Assembly: GCA_036504735.1 (NCBI GenBank)
Contig: DASXUQ010000005.1
Coordinates: 62,001 to 126,000 of the forward strand
Source of the DNA: a bacterium
Lineage (GTDB): Bacteria > Electryoneota > RPQS01
Length of the DNA: 64,000 nucleotides
Reading direction: 5' to 3'
This document shows positions 18,758 to 29,057 of this stretch, piece by piece (position 1 is the stretch's first letter; the number at the start of each line of letters is the position of its first letter). The notes under the pieces were generated by a model, which did not search any database, was not told where the DNA came from, and saw only the letters and a list, made by a program, of their open reading frames with translations. The position numbers were made by a program, and so were the translations under genes.

Positions 18758-19522
18758 TTACTGGAATCGTCGCCCCATAGCAAAGGTGCCACGGTCATAG
18801 GATCCGTTGGATCCGGCTTCCCACGAGCCGGCGATACTGTCGTGGGTCACGTAATTGCCGGCCACCAACACCGGGTAATCGCTACTTGAGATCCGCATGG
18901 TTCCGGTCATCTGGAATGAACTTCCATTGTAGCCTCCCGACCGGAAGCTGATCTCCGCGTGCTCAAACAGATTTGCATCGAGGGTTCCGTAGAATGAGGA
19001 GCCTTCCTGATCCATGCTCATTGCCGCGCCGGTCTGCTGCTGCAGGTTCACGCTGTACATCAGACCCTGCCAGTACCCGGACATATTGAAGCCGCCGATT
19101 TCGCGGTTCAACCGGAATGCATCGATGCCGGTGGGTGCCACGAAATGTACCTGCAGTCCCGTGGTGCTGAAGAGCGCCCATGCGCTGTAAGCCGTATTGT
19201 TGCGCAGATATTGAAAGCGGAGCGTGTCGCCCGTCGAGTCGCGCAGCACCGTCGCCAGATCCGTTAGCACAGAACGGTAGCCGATCTGTCCGGCATAATG
19301 TCCCGCGCTGTCCGGGCCGGTAAGCGCCAGCGATATATTGTAGGTGTCCGATGCGTGGTCGAGGTTGCCTAAACCGACATACGATCCCTGCAACGGCACC
19401 TGAGTATCCTGCGGGTTGTCGGGATAATGCTTGCAGCCGCTGCTGCTCATCGCCACCACGAGGGCCAGGGCCAGGGCGATACACCCCGCGCGTCTAAGCC
19501 CGGTCTTTGTCTGTTGCGTCAC
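18758..19522 (-). CDS. lipoprotein of unknown function
   Basis: This 254-residue protein has a lipobox signal ([16 protein letters not shown]). The rest is rich in Ser, Gly, Tyr and beta-strand-like segments ([47 protein letters not shown]-like turns near the end), suggesting a beta-barrel or lipocalin-like fold. I do not recognise the family. Its GTG start overlaps the uvrB stop (GTGA), so it is translationally coupled to a DNA-repair gene. Confidence 0.8.
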   Translation of the reverse strand: MTQQTKTGLRRAGCIALALALVVAMSSSGCKHYPDNPQDTQVPLQGSYVGLGNLDHASDTYNISLALTGPDSAGHYAGQIGYRSVLTDLATVLRDSTGDTLRFQYLRNNTAYSAWALFSTTGLQVHFVAPTGIDAFRLNREIGGFNMSGYWQGLMYSVNLQQQTGAAMSMDQEGSSFYGTLDANLFEHAEISFRSGGYNGSSFQMTGTMRISSSDYPVLVAGNYVTHDSIAGSWEAGSNGSYDRGTFAMGRRFQ

Positions 19523-21507
19523 TTCAGTTGCTCCTTGAGTCTGCCGATCTCGTCCCGCAATTGCGCCGCCTTCTCGTATTCCTGCTTCTTTGCCATAGTC
19601 TTCATTTCTCGCTCGAGGCGGTCGATCAGATCTTCCATCGCTGACAGCGTCATGCTGTCCTGCGTCACATCCCCTACAATCTCCTTCACCCGCGCATCCG
19701 CCACCGCCGTGCTGTGCAGCACGTCCTCGATGGACTTGACAATCGTCATCGGTGTGATGCCGTGGGCTGTATTGTACTCGCGCTGAATGGTGCGGCGCCG
19801 CTCGGTTTCGGTAATCACCTTACGCATCGAATCCGTGATATTGTCTGCATAGAATACCACTTTGCCACGGACATTACGCGCGGCGCGCCCGGCAATCTGC
19901 ATCAGGCTGCGTTCGCTGCGCAAAAAACCCTCCTTGTCGGCATCGAGAATTGCCACGAGGGAAACTTCCGGCAAATCGAGACCTTCTCTCAGCAAATTGA
20001 TTCCCACCAGCACGTCGAACTGGGCCAGCCGCAGCTCCCGCAAAATCTCCACGCGGTCCAGCGCCTCGATCTCGCTGTGCAGGTAGCGGACCTTGATATT
20101 CACGCCTTCGAGATATTCCGAGAGGTCCTCGGCCATCCGTTTGGTCAGCGTCAGCACCAGCGCCCGTTCTTTGCGCTCCACCACCGATTTGAGTTCCGCA
20201 ATCAGGTCGTCAATCTGACCTTTCGTCGGGCGCACCTCGATCTCCGGATCGATCAGCCCCGTGGGCCGGATGATCTGCTCCACCAGAACGCCCTTGCTCT
20301 TTTCCATCTCGTAATCGCTGGGCGTTGCGCTGACAAAGATGCAGCGCTTGGCCATCGTTTCCCACTCTTCGAAGAACATGGGCCGGTTATCGAACGCGGA
20401 CGGCAGGCGGAAACCATATTCCACAAGGTTTTCCTTGCGGTTGCGGTCGCCGCGGTACATGGCCCGGATTTGCGGAATGGTCACGTGCGATTCATCCACC
20501 ACCAGCAGGAAATCGTCCGGGAAGTAATCCATCAAGGTGTCGGGCCGTTCGCCGGGCCGCCTCCCCGAGAGGTGCCGCGAGTAATTTTCGATCCCGCTGC
20601 AATAGCCCACCTCCCGCAGCATCTCCAGATCGAAACGCGTCCGCTGCTCCAGCCGCTGGGCTTCCAGCAGCTTGTTCTGTGAGCGCAATTCCGCCAGCCG
20701 CTCCTCTAATTCCGCCGTAATCGCCACCATCGCGCGCTTCAGATTCGGCTCGCTGGTCACAAAATGCTTGGCCGGATACAGCGCGAACGTCTCCCGGGTA
20801 TCCAGCACATCCCCCGTCACAATCGCGACGTGCTTGATCGATTCCAGGGTATCGCCGAAGAACTCCAGCCGGAAGGCGGTCTCTTCGTAGGCCGGATGAA
20901 CTTCCAGCACATCGCCGCGTACCCGGAAGCTCCCTCTCGGAAACTCGATGTCGTTCCGGGTGTAATGCATGTCCACCAGCCGCCGCAGCATCTCCCGCCG
21001 GTCGTATTCCTCTCCGGTATGGAGCATCAGCAGCAGATCCCGGAAGGTCTGCGGTGAACCCAAACCATAAATGCAGGAGACCGAGGCCACAATAATCACA
21101 TCCTGCCGTTCCAGCAGGGCGGTGGTGGCTTTCAGCCTTAGCCGATCAATCTCTTCATTGATCTGGGTCTCTTTTTCGATAAACGTGTCCGTCGTCGGGA
21201 CATAGGCTTCCGGCTGATAATAATCGTAATAAGATATGAAGAACTCTACAGCATTATGAGGGAAAAAGCCCTTGAATTCGCCATAGAGCTGCGCGGCCAG
21301 GGTCTTATTATGCGACATGATCAGGGTCGGCTTCTTCACCTCCTTGATCACATTGGCAATCGAAAAAGTCTTGCCCGAGCCGGTAATTCCCAGGAGGGTC
21401 TGGTACCGTTCCCCGTTGCGGATGCCCGCCACGAGTTCATCTATTGCCTGCTGTTGGTCCCCTTGAGGACGGAGGTCAGTAATCAGTTCAAATTCAGACA
21501 TGGTCAT
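19519..21507 (-). CDS. uvrB: excinuclease ABC subunit B
   Basis: UvrB is the damage-verification helicase of nucleotide excision repair. The 662-residue protein has [10 protein letters not shown] (Walker A), the beta-hairpin [20 protein letters not shown], the SATPSDYE region, [22 protein letters not shown] and the C-terminal UVR domain ([24 protein letters not shown]). I chose ATG 21507; ATG 21501 and an upstream TTG 21528 are alternatives, and no strong ribosome binding site decides. It is the first gene of the minus-strand cluster. Confidence 0.97.
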   Translation of the reverse strand: MTMSEFELITDLRPQGDQQQAIDELVAGIRNGERYQTLLGITGSGKTFSIANVIKEVKKPTLIMSHNKTLAAQLYGEFKGFFPHNAVEFFISYYDYYQPEAYVPTTDTFIEKETQINEEIDRLRLKATTALLERQDVIIVASVSCIYGLGSPQTFRDLLLMLHTGEEYDRREMLRRLVDMHYTRNDIEFPRGSFRVRGDVLEVHPAYEETAFRLEFFGDTLESIKHVAIVTGDVLDTRETFALYPAKHFVTSEPNLKRAMVAITAELEERLAELRSQNKLLEAQRLEQRTRFDLEMLREVGYCSGIENYSRHLSGRRPGERPDTLMDYFPDDFLLVVDESHVTIPQIRAMYRGDRNRKENLVEYGFRLPSAFDNRPMFFEEWETMAKRCIFVSATPSDYEMEKSKGVLVEQIIRPTGLIDPEIEVRPTKGQIDDLIAELKSVVERKERALVLTLTKRMAEDLSEYLEGVNIKVRYLHSEIEALDRVEILRELRLAQFDVLVGINLLREGLDLPEVSLVAILDADKEGFLRSERSLMQIAGRAARNVRGKVVFYADNITDSMRKVITETERRRTIQREYNTAHGITPMTIVKSIEDVLHSTAVADARVKEIVGDVTQDSMTLSAMEDLIDRLEREMKTMAKKQEYEKAAQLRDEIGRLKEQLK

Positions 21508-21635
21508 AATGTACGGCTTGTCTGCCAAAAATGCAAGTTTTTCAAGAACGTAAAATGAAGGGTAAAGCCCGAATGCACTTCAAGTTAGCGCCAGCGGTCA
21601 GTTACCCTTATACCCTCTTTGCGCCCCAAAGTTGC

Positions 21636-21664
21636 TTGCATTTCAAACCGGATTTTCGTATTAT
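21636..21664 (+). promoter_or_regulatory. sigma-70-like promoter for the PpiD-like gene
   Basis: TTGCAT (21636-21641), a 17-base spacer and TATTAT (21659-21664) lie in the divergent region between uvrB and the plus-strand gene. The expected start site leaves a leader of about 36 bases containing an AAAGGGAG ribosome binding site. Confidence 0.6.
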
Positions 21665-21706
21665 TATGTTTTCGTAAAATCAATAGGATGAAAGGGAGAC
21701 TTGGCC

Positions 21707-23533
21707 ATGATGACCCAAATGCGCGAGAACATGCCGCTGATCATGTGGATCCTGGTAGGGGCCTTCCTCGCGACCATCGTCTTCTCTTGGGGTATGGGCG
21801 GGTTCAAGAACAAAGGCCAGCTCGACGGGGTCGTGGGTAAGGTTGGGAATAAAGAAATCCTCTATGACCAGTACAATCGTCTCGTGCAAGATCGTGTTGC
21901 TTCGGAACGCAAGCAGGACGACAAAAAACAACTTACCGATGCCGATATCCGCAAAATTCGTCAGGAAGTGTGGGATGAGCTTGTCAGAAACGATCTGATG
22001 GCTGAGTTTCAGACGAAATGGGGCATTGTCACATCGGACGCTGAAGTCGCGTACGCCGTTCAGAACAATCCGCCAAGCTGGATCCGGGAAAATGAGAACT
22101 TCCTGAAGGACGGACAGTTTGATCCTTCCAAGTACCATGAATTTCTTAAGGATCCCCGTTCGGCCCAGTTGCTCGTCATGATCGAGAAAGAATACCGTTC
22201 GAGCATTGGCAATCAGAAGGTCATTGATCGCATCATTGCTCCGGTGTTTGTCAGCCCCACGGAAGTCCAGGATGAATACCAGGCGACGACCCAGAAATTG
22301 AACGCCGCCGTCGTCAGTTTCCCCGTGAAGAACTTCCCGGTGGATTCGGGCTCGGTTTCCGCGGCGGAGATTCAGGACTATTACTCCAAGCACAAAGCGG
22401 ACTATGAACGCCCAGAAAAGCGCCAGTTGTCCTATGTCGCGATTCCCATCGTGGCTACCCGCGAAGACTCCAGCCGCATCGTCGAGACCGCTCAGGAAGC
22501 TCTTCAGCGCGCCAAGGCCGGCGAGGATTTCGCGTCTTTGGCCAAGGAATATTCCGAAGATGAAGGCTCCGCGACGCAGGGGGGTGACCTTGGATATTTC
22601 ACCCGCGGCCGCATGGTCAAAGAGTTTGATTCAACCGCTTTTGTCACGGACACCGGCAAGGTTGCCGGTCCCGTCACCACACGCTTCGGTGTGCATATCA
22701 TCAAGGTGTTCGATCGCAAGCACGGTGCCGATGGGGACTCGGTGAAGGCGAGCCACATTCTGCTCAAGTGGAAAGTCAGTCCCGAGACCGATGAACGCGC
22801 TTCCCAGAAGGCCAAGGACTTCTCCGACGCCATTAAGTCCGACGGCTTCGCCACCTCGGCGCCCCGTTTTGGCCTGCAGGTCAAGGAAACCGAATTCTTC
22901 CAGAAGAACCCTTCCGGCAACATCCCGGGCATTGGCTCGCTCCTTCCGGCAATGGACTTTGCCTTCGGCTCCAAGATCAATGCCGTCAGCCACGTGTTCA
23001 AGACCAAGGTCCGCAACGAAGACTCCTATGTGGTCTTCCAGATCAAGGCCATTCAGCCTAAGGGCGTGGCTCTTCTTACCGACGTGCAAAGTCAAATCCG
23101 TGGCATACTGGTGAAGGACAAGCAGGAAGCGGCAGCCCTCGAAGCCGCCAAGAAATTCCGCAGCAGAGTGACCGATCCTCAGACCTTCCTGTCTGTCGCA
23201 TCCCGCGAAAGCCTCAAGGTCGATACCACCGGTGAACACCTTCGCCGGGATTATATGCGCGGTTTGGGATCCGACGAGACCATCGCCAAGACCCTGCTGA
23301 CGCTGAACCCCGGTCAACTGTCGGATGCACTGGCTAACAGCCGTGGCGCCTATGTTGCCGTCCTGATCAGCAAGACCAGCCCTGACATGAGCGGATTCGA
23401 CTCCCAGAAGGGTGACATTCTGAACAAGCTCCGCCAGAACCGCCAAAACAGCGTCTACGCCGACTGGCTGGCTCAGGCCGAAAAACAGGTCAAGGTGGAT
23501 GATAAACGGTATCTGTACTACACCGACTATTGA
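21707..23533 (+). CDS. PpiD/SurA-type membrane-anchored peptidyl-prolyl isomerase
   Basis: The product is 608 residues. An N-terminal TM helix (PLIMWILVGAFLATIVFSWGM) is followed by a SurA-N-like helical chaperone region. A parvulin (PpiC) domain lies at about residues 240-345 (KRQLSYVAIPI, GEDFASLAKEYSEDEGSATQGGDLGYF, VTTRFGVHIIKV). A second, more degenerate parvulin-like segment follows (KASHILLKWKV). It should assist folding of exported proteins at the periplasmic face of the inner membrane. I prefer ATG 21707, eight bases after GGGAG, over TTG 21701. Confidence 0.9.
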   Translation: MMTQMRENMPLIMWILVGAFLATIVFSWGMGGFKNKGQLDGVVGKVGNKEILYDQYNRLVQDRVASERKQDDKKQLTDADIRKIRQEVWDELVRNDLMAEFQTKWGIVTSDAEVAYAVQNNPPSWIRENENFLKDGQFDPSKYHEFLKDPRSAQLLVMIEKEYRSSIGNQKVIDRIIAPVFVSPTEVQDEYQATTQKLNAAVVSFPVKNFPVDSGSVSAAEIQDYYSKHKADYERPEKRQLSYVAIPIVATREDSSRIVETAQEALQRAKAGEDFASLAKEYSEDEGSATQGGDLGYFTRGRMVKEFDSTAFVTDTGKVAGPVTTRFGVHIIKVFDRKHGADGDSVKASHILLKWKVSPETDERASQKAKDFSDAIKSDGFATSAPRFGLQVKETEFFQKNPSGNIPGIGSLLPAMDFAFGSKINAVSHVFKTKVRNEDSYVVFQIKAIQPKGVALLTDVQSQIRGILVKDKQEAAALEAAKKFRSRVTDPQTFLSVASRESLKVDTTGEHLRRDYMRGLGSDETIAKTLLTLNPGQLSDALANSRGAYVAVLISKTSPDMSGFDSQKGDILNKLRQNRQNSVYADWLAQAEKQVKVDDKRYLYYTDY

Positions 23534-23561
23534 TCCTTGCCCCGTTCGATAATCGAGATCT

Positions 23562-23600
23562 GAGAAAGCGCGACTCGAGAACGTTAGGGTCGCGCTTCTC
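23562..23600 (+). terminator. hairpin after the PpiD-like gene
   Basis: GAGAAAGCGCGAC (23562-23574) pairs with GTCGCGCTTCTC (23589-23600), with one bulged A and a 14-base loop. No long T tract follows, so termination may be partial. Confidence 0.5.
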
Positions 23601-23614
23601 ACATCGTTAAAGTA

Positions 23615-23643
23615 TTGACTTTGTTGCGCAAATTGCTTAGAAT
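23615..23643 (+). promoter_or_regulatory. sigma-70-like promoter for the exopolysaccharide genes
   Basis: TTGACT (23615-23620), a 17-base spacer and TAGAAT (23638-23643) lie 35 bases before the wzz start. This is a near-consensus promoter directly after the hairpin at 23562-23600, so the block at 23678-27750 is probably its own transcription unit. Confidence 0.75.
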
Positions 23644-23677
23644 ACGGCGTCCCCTTCAGATAATCAGGTAATCCGCG

Positions 23678-24892
23678 ATGCCCGAGACCCCCTCTCATCA
23701 GATCAATCTCCTCGACTTCTTAGCCTTCCTGCTCCGATGGCGAAAGTTCTTGCTCACTGCAGTGATCGCCGTCTCCGTCATTGTGGGTATCGTCGCGTTC
23801 ATCATGAAACCTCTCTATCGAAGCACTGCGGTGGTTCACGGGACTGAGCAGTCTTCACAAGGTTTCGGTGGATTGATTGCATCCAAGCTCTCGGAGCTAA
23901 GCGGATTCGCGGGAATTGGATCCATGTTTGGAGCTCCTTCTTCGGAAATCTATGTCCAAATACTTCGCAGTCGTTGGATGAGCGAGCGACTAGTGGAGAA
24001 GTTTGACCTGCGTAGTGTGTACAAGATGAAGGATGCAAAACTCGAAGACGTTCTCGACGCAGCGAAGGCGCATACGCGTTTCGAATTGGATCCTCAGTCC
24101 GGGTCAGTCATAATCTATTCGGAAGATACTGAGCCTAAGCGGTCACAAGCCATGACCCAGTTTCTCGTTGATGAATTGGACAAGAGAAATCAGGAGTTGC
24201 GCGCTTCGGGCGCACAACGGGAGCGTGAATTCATCGGTCAACGGCTCAATGAAGCTCGAGCAACATTGACGTCGCTCGAAGATAGTCTGTCGCGGTACCA
24301 GTTGGCAACTGGGGTCTTTAATGTCAATGAGCAGGTCAAGGCAACGCTCGAAGCCGCGGCGCAACTCGAAGCGCAGCGGCTGGCGGTTCAGACAGAGTTG
24401 GAAATGAGTAATCAGGTCTACAACTCTCAAAATCCGCAGGTTGCATATCTGCGCCTGAAAATGGCTAGTATAGACTCCACCATTCGATCCCTCTCGCGGG
24501 GCAAAGCGACGGATGCCCAAGGAGTGGATGTCTTGCTTCATCTGCAGGATACACCGAATCAGGCAATGGGGTACTTGCGACTAACACGCGATATTGAGAT
24601 ACAACAACTCCTTGTTGCCTTCCTTATCCAGCAATTTGAGCAAGCAAGAATTGAAGAACAGCGCAACACACCGACGTTTATGCGGGTAGACCCCCCCGTG
24701 GTGGGCACGCGCAAGGTGTGGCCGCAACGTGCCATGATGGTGGCTATCGGCGCTTTTGCCGCCTTCTTCTTCGGCATATTATATGCCCTTGCGAATGAGT
24801 TCTTCCGCCGAGCCGGAACCGACCCTTCGCACCCACAGCATGAGAGTCTCCTCAGCGTGAAACAAGCATGGTCGGGAAGCCGGGAGTCGTAG
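23678..24892 (+). CDS. Wzz-type polysaccharide chain-length determinant
   Basis: The 404-residue protein has an N-terminal TM helix (FLLTAVIAVSVIVGIVAFIM) right after a short cytoplasmic LLDFLAFLLRWRK segment. A long periplasmic coiled-coil region (residues ~165-330) follows. A C-terminal TM helix (AMMVAIGAFAAFFFGILYAL) is preceded by a Pro-rich segment (VDPPVVGTRKVWPQRA), as in Wzz/GumC proteins. No cytoplasmic tyrosine-kinase domain is attached. It should set the chain length of a surface polysaccharide made with the next two genes. Confidence 0.88.
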   Translation: MPETPSHQINLLDFLAFLLRWRKFLLTAVIAVSVIVGIVAFIMKPLYRSTAVVHGTEQSSQGFGGLIASKLSELSGFAGIGSMFGAPSSEIYVQILRSRWMSERLVEKFDLRSVYKMKDAKLEDVLDAAKAHTRFELDPQSGSVIIYSEDTEPKRSQAMTQFLVDELDKRNQELRASGAQREREFIGQRLNEARATLTSLEDSLSRYQLATGVFNVNEQVKATLEAAAQLEAQRLAVQTELEMSNQVYNSQNPQVAYLRLKMASIDSTIRSLSRGKATDAQGVDVLLHLQDTPNQAMGYLRLTRDIEIQQLLVAFLIQQFEQARIEEQRNTPTFMRVDPPVVGTRKVWPQRAMMVAIGAFAAFFFGILYALANEFFRRAGTDPSHPQHESLLSVKQAWSGSRES

Positions 24893-24895
24893 CGC

Positions 24896-26323
24896 TTGAA
24901 TGTTCACACGCACATCCGTGATGTTTGGGACCGTACTCGAAAGTTGCGCCACTCGCAAGCAGGGAGCGGAGTTGTGCTCGCCCTGCTGATCGTCTTGGCG
25001 TGGTACGGTTGGAATGTCAACGGACGGCTCGCCTTGATCGGACTCGGCATCGTGGCTATGGGTATGGCAGCGATGGTGCTGCATGAGCCTGCATTGGGGA
25101 CGGCTGTTGCGATTTTCGTAATCAGCTCGAATGTGACGGCTTTTCTACCGACCATAACCTCGCCATTCTTGGGACTCGCGGTCTTTTCCATACTGATTCG
25201 TAAGCTGATCGCCCGCAACCTCAATTTCCGAGTTACGCCGTTCTTCGTGTGTACGCTACTTTTCTTCACATGGGAGTGGATGTCCAAACTATGGGCGCCG
25301 ACGGATAATCCGCTCACGCCTCTGCCACTAACCACTTTTGTGCGGGACTTGCTTATTATTGTTGCGGTCTCCTGGACAGTCGAAACACCGCGCCAATTGC
25401 GCCTGGTCATTATTGCGGGTGTACTCGGCGCTATTGTATCCGCATCCCTTACGATCCAGAGTTTCTACGCCTTTCTCGCGAGCAAGGAAGCTGCCGAATT
25501 AGCCAAACGCGCGAGCGAGATTCGCTTTGCAGGTACATTCGTGGATCCCAACATGGCTGCTCTCTCTGTCATTCCATTTGTTGGGCTCGGTATTGTACTT
25601 TTTCGGAGCCGAGGTCCATGGTTACTCCGTCTTCTTGGAGTTGTGGCGCTCGTGGTTCCCCTCGTTGCGGTCGCCTTGTCCCTTTCTCGCGGAGGTACAA
25701 TAACGGCCCTCATTTTGTTATTGATGATGGTCTGGGCGGAGCGCCGCCGTTGGCTCCTGTTCAGCATGATTGGTGTCGTAATTGTTATTGTGCTTTCAGT
25801 CGTTCCCGTGGATGTCATCGGGCGAATCGCTACCATTGGCCAAGGTAGCCGCGATGCATCAATCGGTCAGCGCGCAGATATGTTTTGGGGAGGGTTGCAG
25901 ATGGCGTGGGACCACTTCCCTCTCGGCGTCGGCCTCGGAAACTATGGTAATTTTGCGATGGATTACTGCCGCACAATGGACCATGGAAACGTCGCGCACG
26001 AAGCGTATATCGATACTATCGCTGAATCCGGCCCGGTCGGTCTCTTACTTCTTCTTGTGATGCTTGCATCGCTTATTCCTGAACTTCGAGTCAAAAAATG
26101 GCGCATTTCGCCCGACGACTTTGATACAAACATCGGTGTGGCGATGGCAGCCATTTTCGTGTACATAATCTTGGCGTTGGCTCACAATAGTTATCAGCAC
26201 TATCCTCTCTATTTTGTGATAATGTCTGTCATGAGCATGAGGTCCACCATATTTTCTGATTCGCGCCTGCGGCACCTGAGTACGAGCACCTTGGATACTT
26301 TGCCCTCTTCTGATGAGGTGTAG
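24896..26323 (+). CDS. O-antigen ligase/polymerase family membrane protein
   Basis: This 475-residue protein has about 11-12 hydrophobic helices. The Wzy_C signature is present: FAGTFVDPNMAAL, a positively charged LSLSRGG, GVGLGNYGNF and the periplasmic HEAYIDTIAESGPVGLLLLL. Members either polymerise repeat units (Wzy) or ligate glycan to lipid A core (WaaL); these cannot be told apart here. The start is TTG 24896, ten bases after GGGAG. Base composition is visibly more AT-rich than the flanking housekeeping genes. Confidence 0.85.
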   Translation: MNVHTHIRDVWDRTRKLRHSQAGSGVVLALLIVLAWYGWNVNGRLALIGLGIVAMGMAAMVLHEPALGTAVAIFVISSNVTAFLPTITSPFLGLAVFSILIRKLIARNLNFRVTPFFVCTLLFFTWEWMSKLWAPTDNPLTPLPLTTFVRDLLIIVAVSWTVETPRQLRLVIIAGVLGAIVSASLTIQSFYAFLASKEAAELAKRASEIRFAGTFVDPNMAALSVIPFVGLGIVLFRSRGPWLLRLLGVVALVVPLVAVALSLSRGGTITALILLLMMVWAERRRWLLFSMIGVVIVIVLSVVPVDVIGRIATIGQGSRDASIGQRADMFWGGLQMAWDHFPLGVGLGNYGNFAMDYCRTMDHGNVAHEAYIDTIAESGPVGLLLLLVMLASLIPELRVKKWRISPDDFDTNIGVAMAAIFVYIILALAHNSYQHYPLYFVIMSVMSMRSTIFSDSRLRHLSTSTLDTLPSSDEV

Positions 26324-26352
26324 CGACAAACCGTCTTTGACGTGTTAAGCTC

Positions 26353-27750
26353 ATGAAGCACCTTCGGCTCGTGCGTCTATGGCTCTTCCTCACCGACTTC
26401 GCGCTCCTCGAAGCCGCCTTCTTCGGTGTCTACTGGTGGCGCTTCGAGTCGGGGATGTTCCGCAATCCGGTGTCTTTCAGCCCGGGAGAACTGCTCGCTC
26501 CCAGTCTGTTCGTTACCGCGTATTGGCTGCTGCTCTTTGCATGGTTCGGACTCTTCCGGTTCGATCCTCTGCAGTCGCGCCGGATCGCCGCGCTCGCGGC
26601 GTCTAAAGCCGCGGCTATCGGTGTGCTGGTTCTGTTCATTCTGACATTCCAGATCAGCGATCCGCTGCCCAGTACGAGATTGATCTTGGTCTCCTACGGC
26701 GTGGCCATCTTCATTATTGTCTCCGGAGATCGCCTTGCGCTGTTGACGATTTTGCGCGCATTCCGTATTCGCGGCATGGGAGCGTTTCGCACTCTGCTCG
26801 TGGGGGATGGAAACCGTGCTCGGCAGATCCTGCGGCATGTGGCCATGCATCCCGAATTGGGTTTTCGGGTCCAAGCGGTGATCGCCCGTCTGCCTGACCA
26901 AGCCGTCACAGACAGCGGCATTCCCTGGGTCGGCACGCTCTCCGGTTTTCGCAAGGTTCTGCGGTTCGGACACTATGATGCCGTGTTGCTCGCTCCCGAT
27001 GAGCGCGATGAGTCCAGCCTGGGCCGTCTGCTGCGCATCCTGCGAGAGTTTCGCGTCCGCTGCCTGATCTTCGCCGACCAGTACAACCTTCTTGTCGGAG
27101 AGGTCAAGCCGACCCGGGTGTATGGTCACCCTCTGGTCGATGTCCGACCGGAACTCCTGAGTTCGGCCGAGCGCACTCTCAAGCGAATCACCGACGTGGC
27201 CTTCGCGCTGCTGTTGCTGATCGTGACGCTGCCCGTGTGGGTCATTCTGGCGATCGCCATTCCACTGGATTCCCGTGGCGCTATCTTCTACGCCCAAAAA
27301 CGGGTGGGCCTGAACGGCCGGGCCTTTACTCTGTACAAGTTCCGTTCGATGGCCCATGATGCCGAATCGCGAACCGGCGCCGTGCTCGCCGCACCCGGCG
27401 ATCCCCGCGTAACGCGTGTAGGACGGTTGATCCGCTCGACTCGCCTTGACGAATTGCCACAATTGATCAATGTGCTCTCCGGCGAAATGAGCCTTGTAGG
27501 GCCAAGGCCGGAACGGAAGGAGTTCGTCGAGCGTTTTGTAAAGGAGATTCCGCTCTATGAACGCCGGTTGAATGTGAAGCCGGGTCTGACAGGCTGGTCG
27601 CAGGTCCATCTGAAATACGACAGCCGCGCCGACCAGATTTCCACCAAACTGCAATACGATTTCTTCTATATCGAAAACATGTCCCTGCCGCTGGATGTCA
27701 AAATCCTCTTCATGACCCTGTTTGTCATGCTCCGCGGCGAGGGGACGTAA
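26353..27750 (+). CDS. exopolysaccharide polyprenyl glycosylphosphotransferase
   Basis: This enzyme transfers the first sugar phosphate to undecaprenyl phosphate. The 465-residue protein has four N-terminal TM helices and a CoA-binding-like middle domain (RTLLVGDGNRARQIL). The catalytic bacterial-sugar-transferase domain has YAQKRVGLNGRAFTLYKFRSM, RVTRVGRLIRSTRLDELPQLINVLSGEMSLVGPRPE, and LNVKPGLTGWSQV. This is the WbaP/WcaJ group. No glycosyltransferases follow, so other genes must finish the repeat unit. serS begins 24 bases later. Confidence 0.93.
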   Translation: MKHLRLVRLWLFLTDFALLEAAFFGVYWWRFESGMFRNPVSFSPGELLAPSLFVTAYWLLLFAWFGLFRFDPLQSRRIAALAASKAAAIGVLVLFILTFQISDPLPSTRLILVSYGVAIFIIVSGDRLALLTILRAFRIRGMGAFRTLLVGDGNRARQILRHVAMHPELGFRVQAVIARLPDQAVTDSGIPWVGTLSGFRKVLRFGHYDAVLLAPDERDESSLGRLLRILREFRVRCLIFADQYNLLVGEVKPTRVYGHPLVDVRPELLSSAERTLKRITDVAFALLLLIVTLPVWVILAIAIPLDSRGAIFYAQKRVGLNGRAFTLYKFRSMAHDAESRTGAVLAAPGDPRVTRVGRLIRSTRLDELPQLINVLSGEMSLVGPRPERKEFVERFVKEIPLYERRLNVKPGLTGWSQVHLKYDSRADQISTKLQYDFFYIENMSLPLDVKILFMTLFVMLRGEGT

Positions 27751-27773
27751 CACGGTTTACACCATAAATTCCT

Positions 27774-29057
27774 ATGCTTGACATCCGCTTGATCCGCGAA
27801 AACCCCGAGGAAGTTCGGACTCGCCTGGCGACCAAAGGCGAAAACACTGCCTTGGACGAACTTCTGGCCCTCGATGCCCGTCGTCGTGCCTTGATCGAAG
27901 AGACCGACGGTCTGAAGGCCCGGCGCAACGTGCTCAGCCGCGAAATCGCCGCCAAGTCCAAGGCAGGCGAGGATGCAGCCGCGTTGAAGGATGAAAGCCG
28001 CGAAGCGGGCAACCGCATCAGCACGGGCGATGACGCTCTGCGCGAGATTGAAGCCAGTCTGAAGGAAATTCTGCTTCGCCTGCCCAACCTGCCGCACTCC
28101 AGCGTGCCCGTGGGCGTTTCCGCTGCGGAAAACGTCGTCGTGCGCGAATGGGGCAAAGCGGCAACCTTCGACTTCACACCCAAAGATCATTTGGTGCTCG
28201 GCGAATCGCTGGGCATTCTCGATTTCCCACGCGGTACCAAAATCACGGGCTCCGGTTTTCCTGTTTATAAGGGTGCCGGCGCGATTCTCGAGCGTGCGCT
28301 CATCAACTTCATGCTCGACACCCACCGCGCGCGGGGAACCTACACGGAAATCTCCACGCCGTTCGTGGTGAACCGGGCGTCCTTGCTGGGCACCGGCCAA
28401 TTGCCGAAGTTCGAAGAGGATCTCTATCACTGTGATGCCGATGACCTGTTCCTGATCCCCACCGCCGAAGTGCCGATCACCAACTACCATCGCGACGAAC
28501 TGCTGCCCGAGGCCGACCTGCCGATTTGCTACTGCGGCTACTCACCATGCTTTCGCCGCGAAGCCGGTTCCTACGGAAAGGAAACGCGCGGATTCCTCCG
28601 CGTCCACCAGTTCGACAAGGTGGAAATGGTCAAGTTCGTCGTTCCCGAAACCTCCTATGAAGAGCTGGAAGCTCTGGTCAAGGACGCCTGTTCGATCCTC
28701 GAAGCTCTCGACATCCGCTACCGGGTGCTCGCGCTGTGCACAGGCGACCTGTCCTTCAGTGCCGCCAAGTGCTATGATCTTGAGGCTTGGGCCCCGGTCG
28801 AACAGCGCTGGCTGGAAGTGTCGTCCTGCTCCAATTTCGAAGATTTCCAGGCGCGCCGCGCCAACATTCGGTTCCGCCGCAAAGAGACCGGTAAACCCGA
28901 ATTCCTGCACACCCTAAATGGCTCCGGTCTGGCCACGTCGCGCCTGCTCGCGGCCATGTATGAAACCTATCAGAATGATGACGGCACACTGACGGTTCCG
29001 CCGCCGCTCAAGAAATACACGGGATTCGGTTTGATTACTCCGGATGGAGTCAAGTAA
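27774..29057 (+). CDS. serS: seryl-tRNA synthetase
   Basis: The 427-residue class II synthetase has the N-terminal tRNA-binding coiled coil (residues ~28-105). The catalytic core has LIPTAEVPITNYHRDELL, CFRREAGSYGKETRGFLRVHQFDKVEM (motif 2), DLEAWAP and the motif 3 region LNGSGLATSRLLAAMYE. It charges tRNA-Ser. Its 3' end overlaps the next start by 14 bases. Confidence 0.98.
   Translation: MLDIRLIRENPEEVRTRLATKGENTALDELLALDARRRALIEETDGLKARRNVLSREIAAKSKAGEDAAALKDESREAGNRISTGDDALREIEASLKEILLRLPNLPHSSVPVGVSAAENVVVREWGKAATFDFTPKDHLVLGESLGILDFPRGTKITGSGFPVYKGAGAILERALINFMLDTHRARGTYTEISTPFVVNRASLLGTGQLPKFEEDLYHCDADDLFLIPTAEVPITNYHRDELLPEADLPICYCGYSPCFRREAGSYGKETRGFLRVHQFDKVEMVKFVVPETSYEELEALVKDACSILEALDIRYRVLALCTGDLSFSAAKCYDLEAWAPVEQRWLEVSSCSNFEDFQARRANIRFRRKETGKPEFLHTLNGSGLATSRLLAAMYETYQNDDGTLTVPPPLKKYTGFGLITPDGVK

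Noticed and set aside
21565-21640. Possible hairpin in the uvrB-ppiD gap
   Set aside because: No stem longer than a few bases; only the promoter there is convincing.
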